DNA of 33,858 nucleotides from Zoogloeaceae bacterium (GTDB taxonomy: Bacteria > Pseudomonadota > Gammaproteobacteria > Burkholderiales > Rhodocyclaceae). The stretch spans positions 1 through 33,858 of the forward strand of contig JAISME010000169.1 of the NCBI GenBank assembly GCA_031276915.1, read 5' to 3'. The translations under genes were made by a program, and so were the position numbers. Shown here piece after piece: positions 17,581 through 29,700 of this stretch. Below the pieces are notes generated by a model that had not been told where the DNA came from, ran no database searches, and saw nothing but the letters and a program-made list of their open reading frames with translations. The first letter of the stretch is position 1. Every line of letters begins with the position of its first letter.

Positions 17581-18621
17581 ATGCTTCTTTTCCCCAATGC
17601 TTTCCCGCCCAAAATTTCCAGACTGCTGTGCGGCTTCGCCATCCTGGCGCACGGCGTTTACGCCAGCGCCCTCGACATGTCCTCCAACCCGGATGTCCAG
17701 GCTTTCATCGCCAACATGGTCGACCTGCACCAGATGGACGCCGGGGGTCTGACCCGGCTTTTTCGCGGACGCGAACCCAACGCCACGGTCCTGAAACTGG
17801 TCGCGCCGCCCGCTTCGCCGTCGCAGCGCTCCTGGCGGCGCTATCGCGCCCGTTTTCTGGATCCCATCCGCATTCAGCGCGGCGTGGAATTCTGGCAAAA
17901 GAACGCCGCGGCGCTCCAACGCGCGCACCAACGTTATGGCGTACCGGAGGAGATCATTGTCGCCATCATCGGCGTGGAAACCATATACGGACGCGACACA
18001 GGCAGTTTCAACACCCTGGAAGCACTGGCGACCCTCGCCTTTTATTATCCGCCGCGCGCGTATTTCTTCCGGCAGGAACTTGAACAATTCCTGCTGCTGG
18101 CGCGCGAAAACCGCCTGCCGCCGGAAAATTACCGCAGCTCCTACGCGGGAGCCCTGGGCATTCCCCAGTTCATGCCGGGCAGCCAGCGCCGCTACGCAGT
18201 GGATTTCGACAGCGACGGTCGCGTTGATTTGCAGGAAAGCGCCACCGACGCCATCGGCAGCGTTGCACACTTCCTGTCCCGACACGGCTGGCAACCCAAC
18301 GCGCCCGTCGCCGTTCCCGCCGATCTGGATCGTGATCCCGATCCAGCCTGGCTGGCGGCTGGAATCCGCCCAACATTGTCGGTGAATTCGCTCCTGACGG
18401 CAGGTGTCCACGCTGATGCCGATCCGGAAAGCAAGGTCACTTTCGTCGATCTGGTCACGCCGGGCGAGAAAACCGAATACTGGCTCGGGCATGAGAATTT
18501 TTACGTCATTACCCGCTACAATCGTTCCAGTTTCTACGCCATGTCGGTGTATCAACTGGCCAGGGAAATCAGGAAACGGAAAACGGCGAACGGCAAGGGA
18601 AGGCAAGGCAGAGTCCAGTGA
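17581..18621 (+). CDS. mltB: Lytic murein transglycosylase B
   Basis: MltB cleaves peptidoglycan glycan strands from within the periplasm. The 346-residue product has a signal peptide ending near VYASA with no lipobox cysteine, so it is probably soluble and periplasmic, unlike membrane-bound E. coli MltB. The catalytic domain carries GVETIYGRDTG with Glu133, LGIPQFMPGS and the EF-hand-like DFDSDGRVDL, which binds a metal in this family. ATG 17581 opens the signal peptide; a TTG at 17542 overlapping the preceding stop would add 13 residues before it. It is the second lytic transglycosylase in the window. Confidence 0.93.
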   Translation: MLLFPNAFPPKISRLLCGFAILAHGVYASALDMSSNPDVQAFIANMVDLHQMDAGGLTRLFRGREPNATVLKLVAPPASPSQRSWRRYRARFLDPIRIQRGVEFWQKNAAALQRAHQRYGVPEEIIVAIIGVETIYGRDTGSFNTLEALATLAFYYPPRAYFFRQELEQFLLLARENRLPPENYRSSYAGALGIPQFMPGSQRRYAVDFDSDGRVDLQESATDAIGSVAHFLSRHGWQPNAPVAVPADLDRDPDPAWLAAGIRPTLSVNSLLTAGVHADADPESKVTFVDLVTPGEKTEYWLGHENFYVITRYNRSSFYAMSVYQLAREIRKRKTANGKGRQGRVQ

Positions 18622-18628
18622 GTGACAC

Positions 18629-19306
18629 ATGGATATCCTGATCGTAGACGACGAGCCCGCCATTGCGGATGTCCTGGCATACGCCCTGTCCTCGGAGGGG
18701 TTCGGGACGGAAATCTGCGCGCTGGGAAGCGAGGCGCTTGCCCGTCTGGCGGACCGCCGTTATGCCCTGGTGATCCTGGATGTGGGTATGCCGGACATGA
18801 GCGGCTTCGACATCTGCCGCGCCCTGCGGCGGCAGTCGGATGTGCCGGTGATCTTTCTCACCGCGCGTACCGAGGAGGTCGATCGCATCGTCGGGCTGGA
18901 GCTCGGCGCGGATGATTACGTGGCGAAGCCCTTCAGCCCGCGTGAACTGGTCTCGCGTGTCCGCGCCATCCTGCGCCGGACAGGCGCGCGTGAAAGCTCC
19001 CCCGCCGCCACCAAGCCGGCATCCGTCTTTCGGGTTGACAAGGAAGGTTTGCGCATCGCCTGCAAGGACCGGTGGCTGAATCTTACCCGCTACGAATATC
19101 TGCTTCTCGCCTGCCTGCTCGAACACCCAGGCCGCGTCTGGAGCCGCGCCGCGCTCATGGACAATGTCTGGCGGAATGCGGAGGAAACCGAGGAACGCAC
19201 GGTAGACACCCATATCAAAACCCTGCGCGCCAAGCTCCGCCCCCATCTGCCGGGACGTGACCCCATCATCACCCATCGTGGCCTAGGCTACAGCATCGAT
19301 CCGTGA
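18629..19306 (+). CDS. creB: OmpR-family response regulator, CreB-like
   Basis: This 225-residue two-domain regulator has a receiver domain with the acidic pair Asp7/Asp8, phospho-acceptor Asp51 (VILDVGMPD), Thr78 (FLTAR) and Lys100 (DDYVAKPFSPREL). A winged-helix DNA-binding domain ends RTVDTHIKTLRAKLR...HRGLGYSI. Segments such as LDVGMPDMSGF and LTARTEEVDRIVGLELGADDYVAKPFSPRE are closest to CreB in my memory. CreB normally pairs with sensor kinase CreC, but none follows: the next gene is the convergent atpC. So it is an orphan here. It begins eight bases after mltB and is probably in that transcript. The exact subfamily is less sure than the fold. Confidence 0.85.
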   Translation: MDILIVDDEPAIADVLAYALSSEGFGTEICALGSEALARLADRRYALVILDVGMPDMSGFDICRALRRQSDVPVIFLTARTEEVDRIVGLELGADDYVAKPFSPRELVSRVRAILRRTGARESSPAATKPASVFRVDKEGLRIACKDRWLNLTRYEYLLLACLLEHPGRVWSRAALMDNVWRNAEETEERTVDTHIKTLRAKLRPHLPGRDPIITHRGLGYSIDP

Positions 19307-19446
19307 CTATTACGAACGCATTTTCCCGGTAATTCCGTCGAACGGTTGGGATTGCGGGAAAGGACAGCGGAAAACCAGGTCGACCGTGGTCGATGGACAA
19401 GATTTCGGATGCCGGCGCATGGCTGTCGCCACAATAGCCCATTGTC

Positions 19447-19477
19447 AAAAAAACAGGCGGCACACAAGCCGCCTGTT
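19447..19477 (-). terminator. Rho-independent terminator of the atp operon
   Basis: On the minus strand a perfect 10-bp stem (19477-19468 with 19461-19452, loop of six) runs into seven T (19453-19447). It lies 20 bases after the atpC stop. On the plus strand no T run follows, so the CreB-like gene lacks a clear terminator of its own. 19307-19446 shows nothing else. Confidence 0.92.
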
Positions 19478-19496
19478 CTGATATGGCTGGAAACGA

Positions 19497-19919
19497 TCAA
19501 TGCACCTGGTTTTTCAGCTTTTTGATCGCTTGCAACTGCGCGTTCAACTGAGCCAGTTCAGCTTCAGCGGCAACGAAGTTCATTTCGTCGCCCGAGCGCC
19601 TGGAAAGTGTTTCTTCGGCGCGTTTTTTGGCCTCCAGCACCTTGGCCTCATCCAGTTCCGCCGCGCGGAGCGCGGTATCGGCAAGTACCGTAATCATGTG
19701 GGGCTGGACTTCCAGCATCCCACCGGAAACATAGAGCGTTTCAAACTTGCCGCCAGATTTCAGGCGGATCGTGCCGGGCTTGATGCGGGTCAACAGCGGC
19801 GTATGGTTGGGCAGAATACCCAACTCGCCCACTTCGCCCGGGAATACCGCGAACTCGACAAGACCGGAGAAAATCGCTTCTTCGGCACTTACCACGTCCA
19901 CGTGAATGGTCATTGCCAT
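19497..19919 (-). CDS. atpC: ATP synthase F1 epsilon subunit
   Basis: Epsilon is the rotor subunit that couples F1 to the c-ring with gamma and can inhibit ATP hydrolysis. The 140-residue product has the N-terminal beta-sandwich ([32 protein letters not shown]) and the two C-terminal helices. A second ATG two codons inside is an equally possible start. It is the last gene of the operon, 29 bp after atpD, and is followed by a strong terminator. Confidence 0.96.
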   Translation of the reverse strand: MAMTIHVDVVSAEEAIFSGLVEFAVFPGEVGELGILPNHTPLLTRIKPGTIRLKSGGKFETLYVSGGMLEVQPHMITVLADTALRAAELDEAKVLEAKKRAEETLSRRSGDEMNFVAAEAELAQLNAQLQAIKKLKNQVH

Positions 19920-19948
19920 GACGGGCTTCCTCTCTCAAATCCCAGCAT

Positions 19949-21367
<1,419 letters not shown>

Positions 21368-21380
21368 TCATCAAAAAAAC

Positions 21381-22241
21381 TCAAACCGCCGCCGCGCCGC
21401 CGACGATTTCGGACAATTCCTTGGTGATCGCCGCCTGACGCGCCTTGTTGTAGACCAGCTTCAGTTCGCCGATCACGTTCCTGGCGTTGTCGGAAGCCGA
21501 TTTCATGGCCACCATACGCGCCGATTGCTCGGAAGCCATGTTTTCCGCCACAGCTTGGTAGATCAGCGCCTCCACATAGCGCACCAGCAGATTGTCGATC
21601 ACGGACTTGGCGTCCGGTTCATAGACGTAATCCCACTTGGACTTGTTTGCGCCGACCTCCTCGCCGGACAGGGGAAGCAGTTGCTCGATCACCGGTTCCT
21701 GCTTCATCGTATTGATGAAACGGGTATAGGCGATGTGCACGGCATCCAGTTCGCCATTGCGAAATGCGTCCAGCAGAACCTTGATCGGACCGATCAACTT
21801 TTCCAGGCGTGGCATATCACCCAAGGCGATCACCTGCGAAACGATGTTCGCGCCCGCACGCTGCATGAACCCCAGTCCCTTGTTGCCGATGCAGGAAACG
21901 GAAAGCCGGATCCCATCCGCGTCCCATTCCTTCATCCGGAACAGCACCTGGCGCAGCACATTGCTGTTGAGGCCACCACACAAGCCCTTGTCGGAAGTAA
22001 TCACGATGAGGCCAACACTCCTGACCTCACGCCGCGACAGAAAAGGATGGCGGTATTCTGTCAACGCATGGGAGAGATTGGCCGCCACGCGCCGGATTTT
22101 TTCGCCATAGGGGCGAGCGGCCCGCATCCGGTCCTGCGCCTTGCGCATCTTGGATGCGGCCACCATCTCCATGGCTTTGGTGATCTTGCGCGTATTTTCT
22201 ACGCTCCTGATCTTGTTGCGAATTTCCTTGCCACTCGGCAT
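21381..22241 (-). CDS. atpG: ATP synthase F1 gamma subunit
   Basis: Gamma is the central shaft that turns inside the alpha3-beta3 ring. The 286-residue product has the conserved N-terminal helix ([30 protein letters not shown]) and the C-terminal helix ending [20 protein letters not shown]; together they form the coiled-coil shaft. The middle ([16 protein letters not shown]) is also standard. It lies 15 bp after atpA. Confidence 0.97.
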   Translation of the reverse strand: MPSGKEIRNKIRSVENTRKITKAMEMVAASKMRKAQDRMRAARPYGEKIRRVAANLSHALTEYRHPFLSRREVRSVGLIVITSDKGLCGGLNSNVLRQVLFRMKEWDADGIRLSVSCIGNKGLGFMQRAGANIVSQVIALGDMPRLEKLIGPIKVLLDAFRNGELDAVHIAYTRFINTMKQEPVIEQLLPLSGEEVGANKSKWDYVYEPDAKSVIDNLLVRYVEALIYQAVAENMASEQSARMVAMKSASDNARNVIGELKLVYNKARQAAITKELSEIVGGAAAV

Positions 22242-22256
22242 GGCGCTCTCCTGTTC

Positions 22257-23795
22257 TCAGACCCAGGTTTTCTTGAAGTCCGTAATGGCGGCGGCCAGTT
22301 TTTGCTCGCCGTCGGCATCCAGTTCCTTGGTCGACTCCACCTTGTCCAGGACATCGGCAACGTTCTGCCGCAGGTAGGCCAGCAGGGAGCGCTCGAATTC
22401 CAGGGCACGCTTTACTTCCACATCTTCGCAAAACCCCTTTTCCGCCGCGAAAAGAGTCACGGCCATTTCGGAAACACTCATGGGCGCGTACTGCGGCTGC
22501 TTCATCAATTCGGTCACCATGCGCCCGTGCTCCAACTGCTTTCGCGTTGCCTCGTCCAGGTCGGAAGCAAATTGAGCGAACGCGGCCAGCTCTCGGTATT
22601 GCGCCAGCGCCAAACGCACACCACCACCCAGTTTCTTGATGACCTTGGTTTGCGCCGCCCCTCCCACGCGGGAGACGGAAATCCCGGCGTTGATGGCAGG
22701 ACGGATGCCCGCGTTGAAGAGATCGGTTTCCAGGAAGATTTGACCGTCGGTAATGGAAATCACGTTTGTCGGCACGAAAGCGGAAACATCGCCGGCCTGG
22801 GTTTCGATCACCGGCAGCGCAGTCAAGGATCCGGTCTTGCCCTTTACTTCGCCGTTGGTGAAACGCTCCACCCATTCCTCGGAAACGCGAGCGGCGCGCT
22901 CCAGCAGGCGGGAATGCAAATAAAATACATCTCCGGGATAGGCTTCACGGCCCGGCGGACGCCGCAACAGCAAGGAAACCTGACGATAGGCCCAGGCCTG
23001 TTTGGTAAGGTCGTCGTAGATGATGAGGGCATCCTCGCCGCGGTCGCGGAAATATTCGCCCATCGTGCAGCCGGAATACGGCGCGATGTATTGCAGCGCC
23101 GCGGTTTCGGAAGCGGATGCCGCCACCACGATGGTGTATTCCAGCGCGCCATGTTCTTCGAGCTTGCGCACCACGTTGGCAATGGTCGAGGCTTTCTGGC
23201 CCACTGCCACGTAGATGCATTTCACCCCCGCGCCTTTCTGGTTGATGATGGTGTCTATGGCGATGGCGGTCTTGCCGGTCTGACGGTCACCGATGATGAG
23301 CTCGCGCTGGCCACGACCGATCGGCACCATCGCGTCGATGGATTTCAGACCGGTCTGCACTGGCTGGGAAACGGATTTCCGCCAGATCACGCCAGGCGCG
23401 ACCTTTTCGATCTTGTCGGTGTGCTTGTTATGGAGCGGTCCCTTGCCGTCGATGGGGTGGCCGAGTGAATTCACCACGCGGCCCAGGAGTTCCGGTCCAA
23501 CCGGAACCTCCAGGATACGCCCCGTGCATTTGACGGGATCACCCTCGGAAATGTGCTCGTATTCACCCAGAACAACGGCTCCGACGGAGTCGCGCTCGAG
23601 GTTCAACGCCATCCCGAAGGTGTTGTCCGGAAATTCCAGCATTTCGCCTTGCATGACGTCTTGCAACCCGTGGATGCGGCAGATGCCGTCGGTCACGGAA
23701 ACAACGGTACCCTGCGTGCGGGTTTGCGCGCCCACCTCAAGGTTCTGGATTTTGCTTTTAATCAGTTCGCTGATCTCGGACGGATTCAACTGCAT
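22257..23795 (-). CDS. atpA: ATP synthase F1 alpha subunit
   Basis: Alpha is the non-catalytic nucleotide-binding partner of beta. The 512-residue product starts [16 protein letters not shown] and has the P-loop GDRQTGKTA (about 170-178), the DEAD-like region [45 protein letters not shown] and the [15 protein letters not shown] segment near the arginine finger. It lies nine bp after atpH in the operon. Confidence 0.98.
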   Translation of the reverse strand: MQLNPSEISELIKSKIQNLEVGAQTRTQGTVVSVTDGICRIHGLQDVMQGEMLEFPDNTFGMALNLERDSVGAVVLGEYEHISEGDPVKCTGRILEVPVGPELLGRVVNSLGHPIDGKGPLHNKHTDKIEKVAPGVIWRKSVSQPVQTGLKSIDAMVPIGRGQRELIIGDRQTGKTAIAIDTIINQKGAGVKCIYVAVGQKASTIANVVRKLEEHGALEYTIVVAASASETAALQYIAPYSGCTMGEYFRDRGEDALIIYDDLTKQAWAYRQVSLLLRRPPGREAYPGDVFYLHSRLLERAARVSEEWVERFTNGEVKGKTGSLTALPVIETQAGDVSAFVPTNVISITDGQIFLETDLFNAGIRPAINAGISVSRVGGAAQTKVIKKLGGGVRLALAQYRELAAFAQFASDLDEATRKQLEHGRMVTELMKQPQYAPMSVSEMAVTLFAAEKGFCEDVEVKRALEFERSLLAYLRQNVADVLDKVESTKELDADGEQKLAAAITDFKKTWV

Positions 23796-23804
23796 TTAAC
23801 TCTC

Positions 23805-24338
23805 CTAGTTCTTGAGGGCGGCGGCCATTGCATCGAGCTTGCCGCGCACGGAAGCATCCAGCACCTGATCGCCGACCGCCACGCGCACGCCGCCGATCAA
23901 TCCGGCATCCACTACCACCCTGGGCGTGAGCCGGGTTTTGAAATGCGCTTCCAGTTGGGGAACGAGCGCTTCGAGGTTGGCCTTGGAAAGCGGAAAGGCG
24001 GTTTCCACCAGGGCTTCCCGGATACCTTCCGCATCCGACTTCTGCGCGTCGAACAGCGTCGCGATTTCCGGCAGCAACGCGAGGCGCTCGTTTTCCGCCA
24101 GAACGCGGATGAAATTGCCAAGGGTGACGTCATTATCGCCGGCAAGCGAAGTGAAAAGCTGCACCAGCGTATCGACCGAACGCCTGGGATCGCCGATGAT
24201 TTCGGCCATTTCCGCGTCCTGGGCAATCAGGGCCAGGCGATGCAGACGCGCCGACCAGACGTCCAGCGCCCCGGACTCCCTGGCCGCACGGAACACGGCC
24301 TCGGCATATGGACGGGCAATGGTGACGGTTTCAGACAT
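23805..24338 (-). CDS. atpH: ATP synthase F1 delta subunit
   Basis: Delta joins the top of F1 to the b-subunit stalk. The 177-residue product shows the family layout: helical N-terminal domain (TIARPYAEAVFRAA, NFIRVLAENERLALLPEI) and the C-terminal strand region with VVVDAGLIGGVRVAVGDQVLDASVRGKL. It starts five bp after atpF. Confidence 0.96.
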   Translation of the reverse strand: MSETVTIARPYAEAVFRAARESGALDVWSARLHRLALIAQDAEMAEIIGDPRRSVDTLVQLFTSLAGDNDVTLGNFIRVLAENERLALLPEIATLFDAQKSDAEGIREALVETAFPLSKANLEALVPQLEAHFKTRLTPRVVVDAGLIGGVRVAVGDQVLDASVRGKLDAMAAALKN

Positions 24339-24343
24339 ATGCG

Positions 24344-24814
24344 TTACAGATCCTGTTTGATTGCGGACAGGAGATCGGCATGGACCTTGGCGTTGATCTC
24401 GCGGCGCAGGATTTTCTCCGCGCCGGCCACCGCCAGCGCCGCGACCTGATCGCGCAGGGCTTCCCTGGCGCGCAGGATTTCCTGCTCGGCTTCCGCCTTG
24501 CCGCCCGCGACAATGCGGTCGGCCTCGACCTTCGCCTGCGTCTTGGCTTCCTCGACGATCTGGGCCGCGCGTCTTTCCGCTTGGGCGAGAACCTCCGCCG
24601 ATTTTTCCTTGCCTTCGCGCAAGGCCTCCACAGAACGCCTGGTCGCAAGCTCCAGATCATGCCTGCCACGCTCGGCGGCGGCCAGACCATCCGCTACTTT
24701 TTTCGCGCGCTCATCCAGCGCCTTCACGATGGGTGGCCATACGAACTTCATCGTAAACCACGCCAGAATGAAGAACACAACGAGCTGCGCGTACAGCGTC
24801 GAGTTCAAATTCAC
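24344..24814 (-). CDS. atpF: ATP synthase Fo b subunit
   Basis: Subunit b forms the peripheral stalk. The 156-residue product has one N-terminal membrane helix ([27 protein letters not shown]), then a long charged, alanine- and glutamate-rich coiled-coil helix that reaches delta. Standard length. 37 bp follow the atpE stop. Confidence 0.96.
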   Translation of the reverse strand: MNLNSTLYAQLVVFFILAWFTMKFVWPPIVKALDERAKKVADGLAAAERGRHDLELATRRSVEALREGKEKSAEVLAQAERRAAQIVEEAKTQAKVEADRIVAGGKAEAEQEILRAREALRDQVAALAVAGAEKILRREINAKVHADLLSAIKQDL

Positions 24815-24851
24815 GGTTCCAGTCCTTTATGAAAAGGTTGCCGAAAGCCGC

Positions 24852-25106
<255 letters not shown>

Positions 25107-25140
25107 TTAGTGGTTAAAAATGGACAGCAAAAAAACAGGG

Positions 25141-26022
25141 TCAGTGCGATTCATGCGCCTGACCGACATACACGAGCGTCAGCATCATGAAGATGAAGGC
25201 CTGCAGCGTGATGATCAAAATGTGGAAAACAGCCCAGATGGAACCGGCAACGACCTGCCCGATCCACAGGAGCGGCCCGGAAACACCGCCGCCTGTCGTC
25301 CAGGCGGCGCCCATGAGAGCGATCAGCATGAAAACGATTTCCCCGGCATACATGTTGCCGAACAACCGCATCCCGTGCGAGAGGGTCTTGGCGGCGAATT
25401 CGATCAACTGCATCAGGAAATTGATGGGTGCCAGAAGCGGATGCTTGCCGAACGGGGCGGAGAAAAGCTCATGCACCCAGCCACCGATGCCCTTGATCTT
25501 GACGTTATACCAGAGGCAAACCAGCAGAACGCCGATCGACATTCCCAGTGTTGCGTTGAGGTCCGCCGTCGGCACCACGCGCATGTAGGCATGGCGCGGG
25601 TCGCCGCCCGCCGCGCCGAAGACGCCCTCCCAGAGACGCGGCAGGAGATCAACGGGCAGGAGGTCCATGGCGTTCATCAGGAAAATCCAGATGAACACGG
25701 TAAGCGCGAGTGGCGCGACGAAACGGCGCGATTCCTCGGGATGGATCAGATCCTTGGCCTGGTTGGAAACGAGCTCCACCAGAATTTCGACGGCGGCCTG
25801 GAACCGCCCCGGCACGCCCGGAGTCGCCTTCCGTGCGGCGCGATGAAGGATGAAAACGGTGAGAAGCCCCAGAAGCAGGGAATAGAAAAGTGTATCGAAA
25901 TTGAGAATGGAAAACTGGACGATGGATTCTTGCGCGTGACCGGTGCTGTTCAGGTGGGTCAGATGGTGGACGATGTACTCGCCTGCCGTGGGACCATGTT
26001 CTGTGATGGCTTCTGTACTCAT
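25141..26022 (-). CDS. atpB: ATP synthase Fo a subunit
   Basis: Subunit a provides the two proton half-channels. The 293-residue membrane protein has the essential arginine in [15 protein letters not shown] and the later helix with [25 protein letters not shown]. The N-terminus has the HHLTHLN region typical of proteobacterial AtpB. It starts one base after the atpI stop, so the two are likely coupled. Confidence 0.97.
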   Translation of the reverse strand: MSTEAITEHGPTAGEYIVHHLTHLNSTGHAQESIVQFSILNFDTLFYSLLLGLLTVFILHRAARKATPGVPGRFQAAVEILVELVSNQAKDLIHPEESRRFVAPLALTVFIWIFLMNAMDLLPVDLLPRLWEGVFGAAGGDPRHAYMRVVPTADLNATLGMSIGVLLVCLWYNVKIKGIGGWVHELFSAPFGKHPLLAPINFLMQLIEFAAKTLSHGMRLFGNMYAGEIVFMLIALMGAAWTTGGGVSGPLLWIGQVVAGSIWAVFHILIITLQAFIFMMLTLVYVGQAHESH

Positions 26023-26023
26023 G

Positions 26024-26365
26024 TCAGGGCTTCTTCCAAAACGCTAAAAAACTTGCTTGCAGGACAACCAGCAGACTGAGCAAGAAGGTTGGCCAATGCA
26101 GGTCCGGGTACAGCTTGACCGCGACGGACAAAAGACCGGCGGTAGCGGCGATCTTGACCAGTTCACCGGCGAGAAACTTCACCGCCGACATGCCGCCGGG
26201 ACGCCTTGCCGACACCTGGAGCCGCCATGCGAACCAGAAATTCGGCAATACTGCCGCCAAACCCGCCAGTCCCGCCGAAACCGCGCCGCGCATGCCAACG
26301 ATCAGGCCGGCCAGAACCACCAGCGACAGGACCGCCCCCCACTGAAAAAGAACCGCCTTGCGCAT
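26024..26365 (-). CDS. atpI: ATP synthase subunit I (AtpI)
   Basis: AtpI is a small membrane protein that helps assemble the c-ring or takes up Mg. The 113-residue product has four hydrophobic helices and the family pattern [15 protein letters not shown] and [19 protein letters not shown]. It is the first gene of the operon and lies right behind the promoter at 26394-26423. Confidence 0.92.
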   Translation of the reverse strand: MRKAVLFQWGAVLSLVVLAGLIVGMRGAVSAGLAGLAAVLPNFWFAWRLQVSARRPGGMSAVKFLAGELVKIAATAGLLSVAVKLYPDLHWPTFLLSLLVVLQASFLAFWKKP

Positions 26366-26393
26366 TACCGGTCACCGCATGCAAAGTCGGAGA

Positions 26394-26423
26394 ATAATAG
26401 CGAGGAAAGCCTCTTCCCGTCAA
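26394..26423 (-). promoter_or_regulatory. Promoter of the atp operon
   Basis: On the minus strand TTGACG (26423-26418), 18 bases and TATTAT (26399-26394) make a good sigma-70 promoter, 29 bases before the atpI start codon. Confidence 0.7.
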
Positions 26424-26674
26424 ACAGAAAAGTGTTGTGCGCCGCGAGGAGCGCATGGGCAGTCGAGCGTGAATGCAAAAGGCATTGAGCGCATGGTCAT
26501 CAATGGGGAGCATTCCGCCTGGACAGGGTGGTCCGGGTCTTTGCCGGCTCAATCGCTTTCCGGCAATACATCTCGCCAACAATGGATGGGCCGGCAGGTT
26601 TCCCGTCCCCTGATGCGGCCGCCTGATGGGTTTCCGGAAAGGCGGGACATGGATCCGGCACAGTCCGAGGATAT

Positions 26675-26711
26675 TTTGTATCCTTTTGATTAAATTGAAT
26701 TTTTATACAAA
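26675..26711. promoter_or_regulatory. AT-rich inverted repeat between atpI and dnaE
   Basis: TTTGTAT (26675-26681) and ATACAAA (26705-26711) are perfect inverted repeats 23 bases apart in the only AT-rich stretch of this 430-bp divergent region. The right arm includes TATACA, a possible -10 for dnaE, though no good -35 is seen. The remaining bases 26424-26674 show no gene and no strong signal. Confidence 0.3.
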
Positions 26712-26795
26712 TCCGGTTGCAGGCACATCCGCGTCGCGCGTTCGTGGATGATAGAATTCCACCTTTCTTCGATCCCAGTCTGTTTCCCTGTACGC

Positions 26796-29700
26796 ATGAC
26801 CGTTCCTGCTTTCGTTCATCTTCGCGTCCACAGCGAGTTTTCCCTGGCCGACGGCATCCTGCGGGTGGGAGATGGCAAGGGAAATCCCGGAGACGCGGTG
26901 AAACGCGCGGTGGAGGACGGCATGCCGGCGCTGGCGCTCACCGACCTGATGAATGTCTTCGGTCTCCTGAAGTTTTACTTGGGCGCGCGCGGAAAAGGCG
27001 TGAAGCCTGTTGCCGGAGCGGATTGCTGGATCACGACAGAGGCGCGGACGGGCGCCATGCGCCTGCCGGATGTCCTTCCGGAACCGCGCCGTCTCCTTCT
27101 GCTCGTCAGGAATCATGACGGGTATCTGCAACTTTCGGAACTGCTGACCCGCGCCTACACCGTGCCCGATCGCCTGGAAAGGGCCGAAATCCGTCGCGCC
27201 TGGTTTGCCGAGACCGGATGCGATGGTCTCATCGCGCTCTCCGGCGCGAGGACAGGCGATGTCGGCGACGCCCTGTTGACGGGAAATTACCAGTTGGCGA
27301 AAGCGCGCGCGGAAGCCTGGGCTGCGCTTTTCCCCGGCGCCTATTACCTGGAAATCCAGCGGTACGGCCAGCCGGACGCCGAAACCCTGGTCGAGGCGAC
27401 GCTCGAACTGGCCGCGGAACTCGGATTGCCGGTGGTGGCGACCCACCCCGTCCAGTTCCTGGATCAAGAGGATTTCCGCGCCCACGAAGCCAAGGTGTGC
27501 ATCGCGGAAGGATATACCCTGGGCGACACCCGGCGGCCACGCCGGTTTACCGAGGAGCAATATTTCAAGCGCACGGAGGAAATGGTCGCGCTTTTCGCCG
27601 ATGTGCCGGAAGCGCTGGAAAATTCCGTGGAAATCGCCCGGCGCTGCAATCTGGAACTGACGCTCGGCAAGAACTTCCTGCCGCAGTTCCCCACGCCCGA
27701 GGGGGTAAGCCTAGAGGAATACCTGACCGGGCAGGCCCGGACGGGACTGGAAAACCGCCTCGTCCAGCTTTTCCCGAACCCGGAAGAGCGTGTCCGCCGC
27801 CGCCCGGAATATGACTCCAGACTGAAAACCGAACTTGAAACCATCATCCAGATGGGGTTTGCCGGTTACTTCCTCATCGTGGCGGACTTCATCAACTGGG
27901 GCAAGAACAACGGTGTGCCGGTGGGGCCGGGACGTGGTTCCGGGGCAGGGTCGCTGGTAGCCTACAGCATCGGCATCACCGATCTTGATCCGCTGCAATA
28001 CGCGCTCCTGTTCGAGCGCTTCCTGGACCCGGAGCGGGTATCCATGCCCGACTTCGACATCGATTTCTGCCAGGACAACCGCCACCGCGTCATTGAATAC
28101 GTGCGCGCCCGCTACGGCGCGGACGCCGTTTCGCAGATCGCCACTTTCGGCACCATGTCCTCCCGGCTGGTGATTCGCGATGTAGGCCGTGTGCTGGATC
28201 TCCCCTATACGCTCTGCGACAGGCTTTCCAAGCTGATTCCCGTCGTCCAGAACAAGCCGTTGCCGCTTGCCGCCGCCCTGGCGGAAGAGCCGCTCCTGAA
28301 AGCCATGATGGAAGACGAACAGGATGGCGAGGCCGTCCGCGAGCTCTTCCACCTCGCCCTGCGCCTCGAGGACCTGACTCGCAATGTCGGCATGCACGCG
28401 GGCGGCGTCCTTATCGCGCCCGGACGCATCGCCGATTTTTGCCCCATCTACCAGGCCACCGGCAGTGACGCCGCGCCGGTTTCCCAGTTCGACAAAGACG
28501 ATGTGGAAAAGATCGGCCTTGTGAAATTCGATTTCCTGGGCCTCAGGAACCTCACCATCATCAAGCTCGCGCTCGATTACGTGGAACGGCTGACCGGCGA
28601 ACGCCCCGATCTGGCAGCCCTGGGCTTCGACGACCCGGAAACCTATCGCATTCTGAAGGAAGCCAATACCACGGCCATCTTCCAGCTTGAATCGGAGGGC
28701 ATGAAGAATCTCCTGAAAAAACTCGCGCCCGACCGTTTCGAGGACATCATCGCCGTTCTCGCGCTCTACCGACCCGGTCCACTTGGTTCCGGCATGGTGG
28801 ACGATTTCATCCTGCGCAAGAAAGGACTGCAAAGGATCGACTATTTCCATCCCGACCTGGAGGAAAGCCTGGCGCCGACCTACGGTGTCATCGTCTATCA
28901 GGAACAGGTGATGCAGATTTCCCAGATCATCGGCGGCTATACCCTGGGCAGGGCCGACCTCCTGCGACGCGCGATGGGAAAGAAGAAACCGGAAGAAATG
29001 GCCAGGCACCGCGAGACCATTGCCGAGGGCGCGCAGGAAAAGGGATACAACCCGAAGCTCGCCGAACAACTGTTCGACTTGATGACGAAGTTCGCGGAAT
29101 ACGGTTTCAACAAGTCCCATACCGCCGCCTACGCCGTCGTCACCTACCAGACCGCCTGGCTGAAGGCGCACCACTGCGCCGCCTTCATGGCCGCGACCCT
29201 TTCCTCGGACATGGACAACACCGACGCCGTCAAGGTGTTCCACGACGACGCCCGCGCCAACGGCATCGTCATCCCTGGACCGGACGTCAACGCTTCCGCC
29301 TACCGTTTCGAGCCGGTTGACGCGAAAACCATCCGCTACGGACTGGGCGCCGTCAAGGGAACCGGCGAGCAGGCGGTCAACCTGATTCTCAAGGCGCGGG
29401 AAAAGGGCGGCCCCTTCAGGGACCTGTTCGATTTCTGTGCCCGGATGGACAAGCGGCAGGTCAATCGCCGCACCATCGAGGCACTCGTCAAGGCGGGCGC
29501 GTTCGACAGCATCGACGCCGATCGCGGCAAACTCCTCGCTTCCGTCGGGCTGGCGATGGACGCGGCGGAACAGGCGGAAAGAAACGCCTTGCAGGTCAGC
29601 CTTTTCGATTCCGGCGAGGACGCCGGGCACGCGCCGCAATACGTCAAGGCCAAGCCCTGGGACGAACGGGAGAAACTGGCTTGCGAAAAGGAAGCCCTGG

